From Deltaproteobacteria bacterium (GTDB lineage Bacteria > Desulfobacterota > Desulfobulbia > Desulfobulbales > Desulfurivibrionaceae), in the NCBI GenBank assembly GCA_021847425.1, contig JAJZRF010000016.1, positions 1 to 50,439 on the forward strand: a stretch of 50,439 bases of DNA, in the 5' to 3' direction. Under the pieces are notes generated by a model. That model did no database searches, had not been told where the DNA came from, and saw only the letters and a program-made list of their open reading frames with translations. Position 1 is the first letter of the stretch. Every line of letters starts with the position of its first letter. This document shows, in pieces, positions 50,322 to 50,439 of this stretch. The position numbers and the translations under genes were made by a program.

Positions 50322-50439
50322 GGCTGTTGAAAAATTCAGCAAATATCGAGACATTTTAATCCGCGCAATGTATTATGTAACAACCTAGAATAACTCGTAA
50401 AGATTGAGGAAAACATGCGCGGAACCGACACCCACCAAC
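50322..50439 (+). mobile_element. left end of an IS1182/IS5-like insertion sequence (cut by window)
   Basis: The end-like segment CAGGCTGTTGAAAAATTCAG (from about 50327) is typical of this broad group, followed by a leader of about 70 bases and a transposase start. The rest lies beyond the window, so the family assignment is tentative. Confidence 0.6.
50416..50439 (+). CDS. transposase N-terminus (partial)
   Basis: ATG at 50416, behind TTGAGG, opens MRGTDTHQ before the window ends. This opening is like that of IS1182/IS5-type DDE transposases (MRG-D..Q). Only eight codons are visible, so assignment rests on these and the IS-like end upstream. Confidence 0.5.

Overview
The window joins two parts that look as if they come from different lineages. 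Positions 1 to about 25,160 form an efflux and envelope-stress island whose proteins read like those of Betaproteobacteria (my impression of the families, not a search). Positions from about 31,000 to the end read like the chromosome of a sulfate-reducer-type deltaproteobacterium (Desulfobulbales-like). The evidence there is a ParE/ParC-type topoisomerase pair, a heme-c (DUF3365-like) sensor kinase with a sigma-54 regulator, a YeiH-type transporter, a hibernation-factor/cold-shock fusion, a DksA-like protein and small Cys-rich proteins. The simplest reading is a deltaproteobacterial host carrying a transferred metal/drug-efflux island. An assembly join cannot be excluded from sequence alone.

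Left island, 1-25,164, mostly + strand. A QseBC-like two-component system (its regulator cut by the window edge) is followed by a cyclopropane fatty acid synthase and an RND tripartite pump (outer-membrane channel, adaptor, permease). Next come a small secreted PepSY protein, an IS200/IS605-type insertion, a second OmpR-type two-component system and a second RND pump. A CtpE-like P-type ATPase then runs into a PAP2 phosphatase and appears broken by a 5-bp tandem duplication. A second PepSY protein, clearly a duplicate of the first, precedes an ABC exporter with a periplasmic Ig-like partner and an HD-GYP-type membrane protein. The layout suggests envelope and efflux stress sensed twice and answered by two pumps, a cation ATPase and lipid modification.

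Scar and third exporter, 24,984-31,000. A patchwork of fragments marks a recombination seam: a 181-bp copy of the Ig-like gene, a dispersed hairpin, the first 19 codons of arfB, the 3' end of a sigma-54 regulator and a truncated IS3 orfA. It is followed by a minus-strand operon for a MacB/DevBCA-like ABC tripartite exporter with its own TolC-type channel, and by an internally deleted IS3 relic.

Right part, 31,097-50,439. On the minus strand a heme-binding sensor kinase, sigma-54 response regulator and ArfB form one operon. A YeiH-type transporter and a small Cys protein follow on the + strand. Then come an S30AE/cold-shock fusion, a DksA/TraR protein, a TPR-methyltransferase, an M20 amidohydrolase, a methyltransferase, a V4R protein paired with a diguanylate cyclase, a Cys-rich small protein, a Bax-like glucosaminidase, and the parE-parC pair. 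The window ends in the start of another insertion sequence. No rRNA, tRNA, CRISPR array or prophage was recognised.
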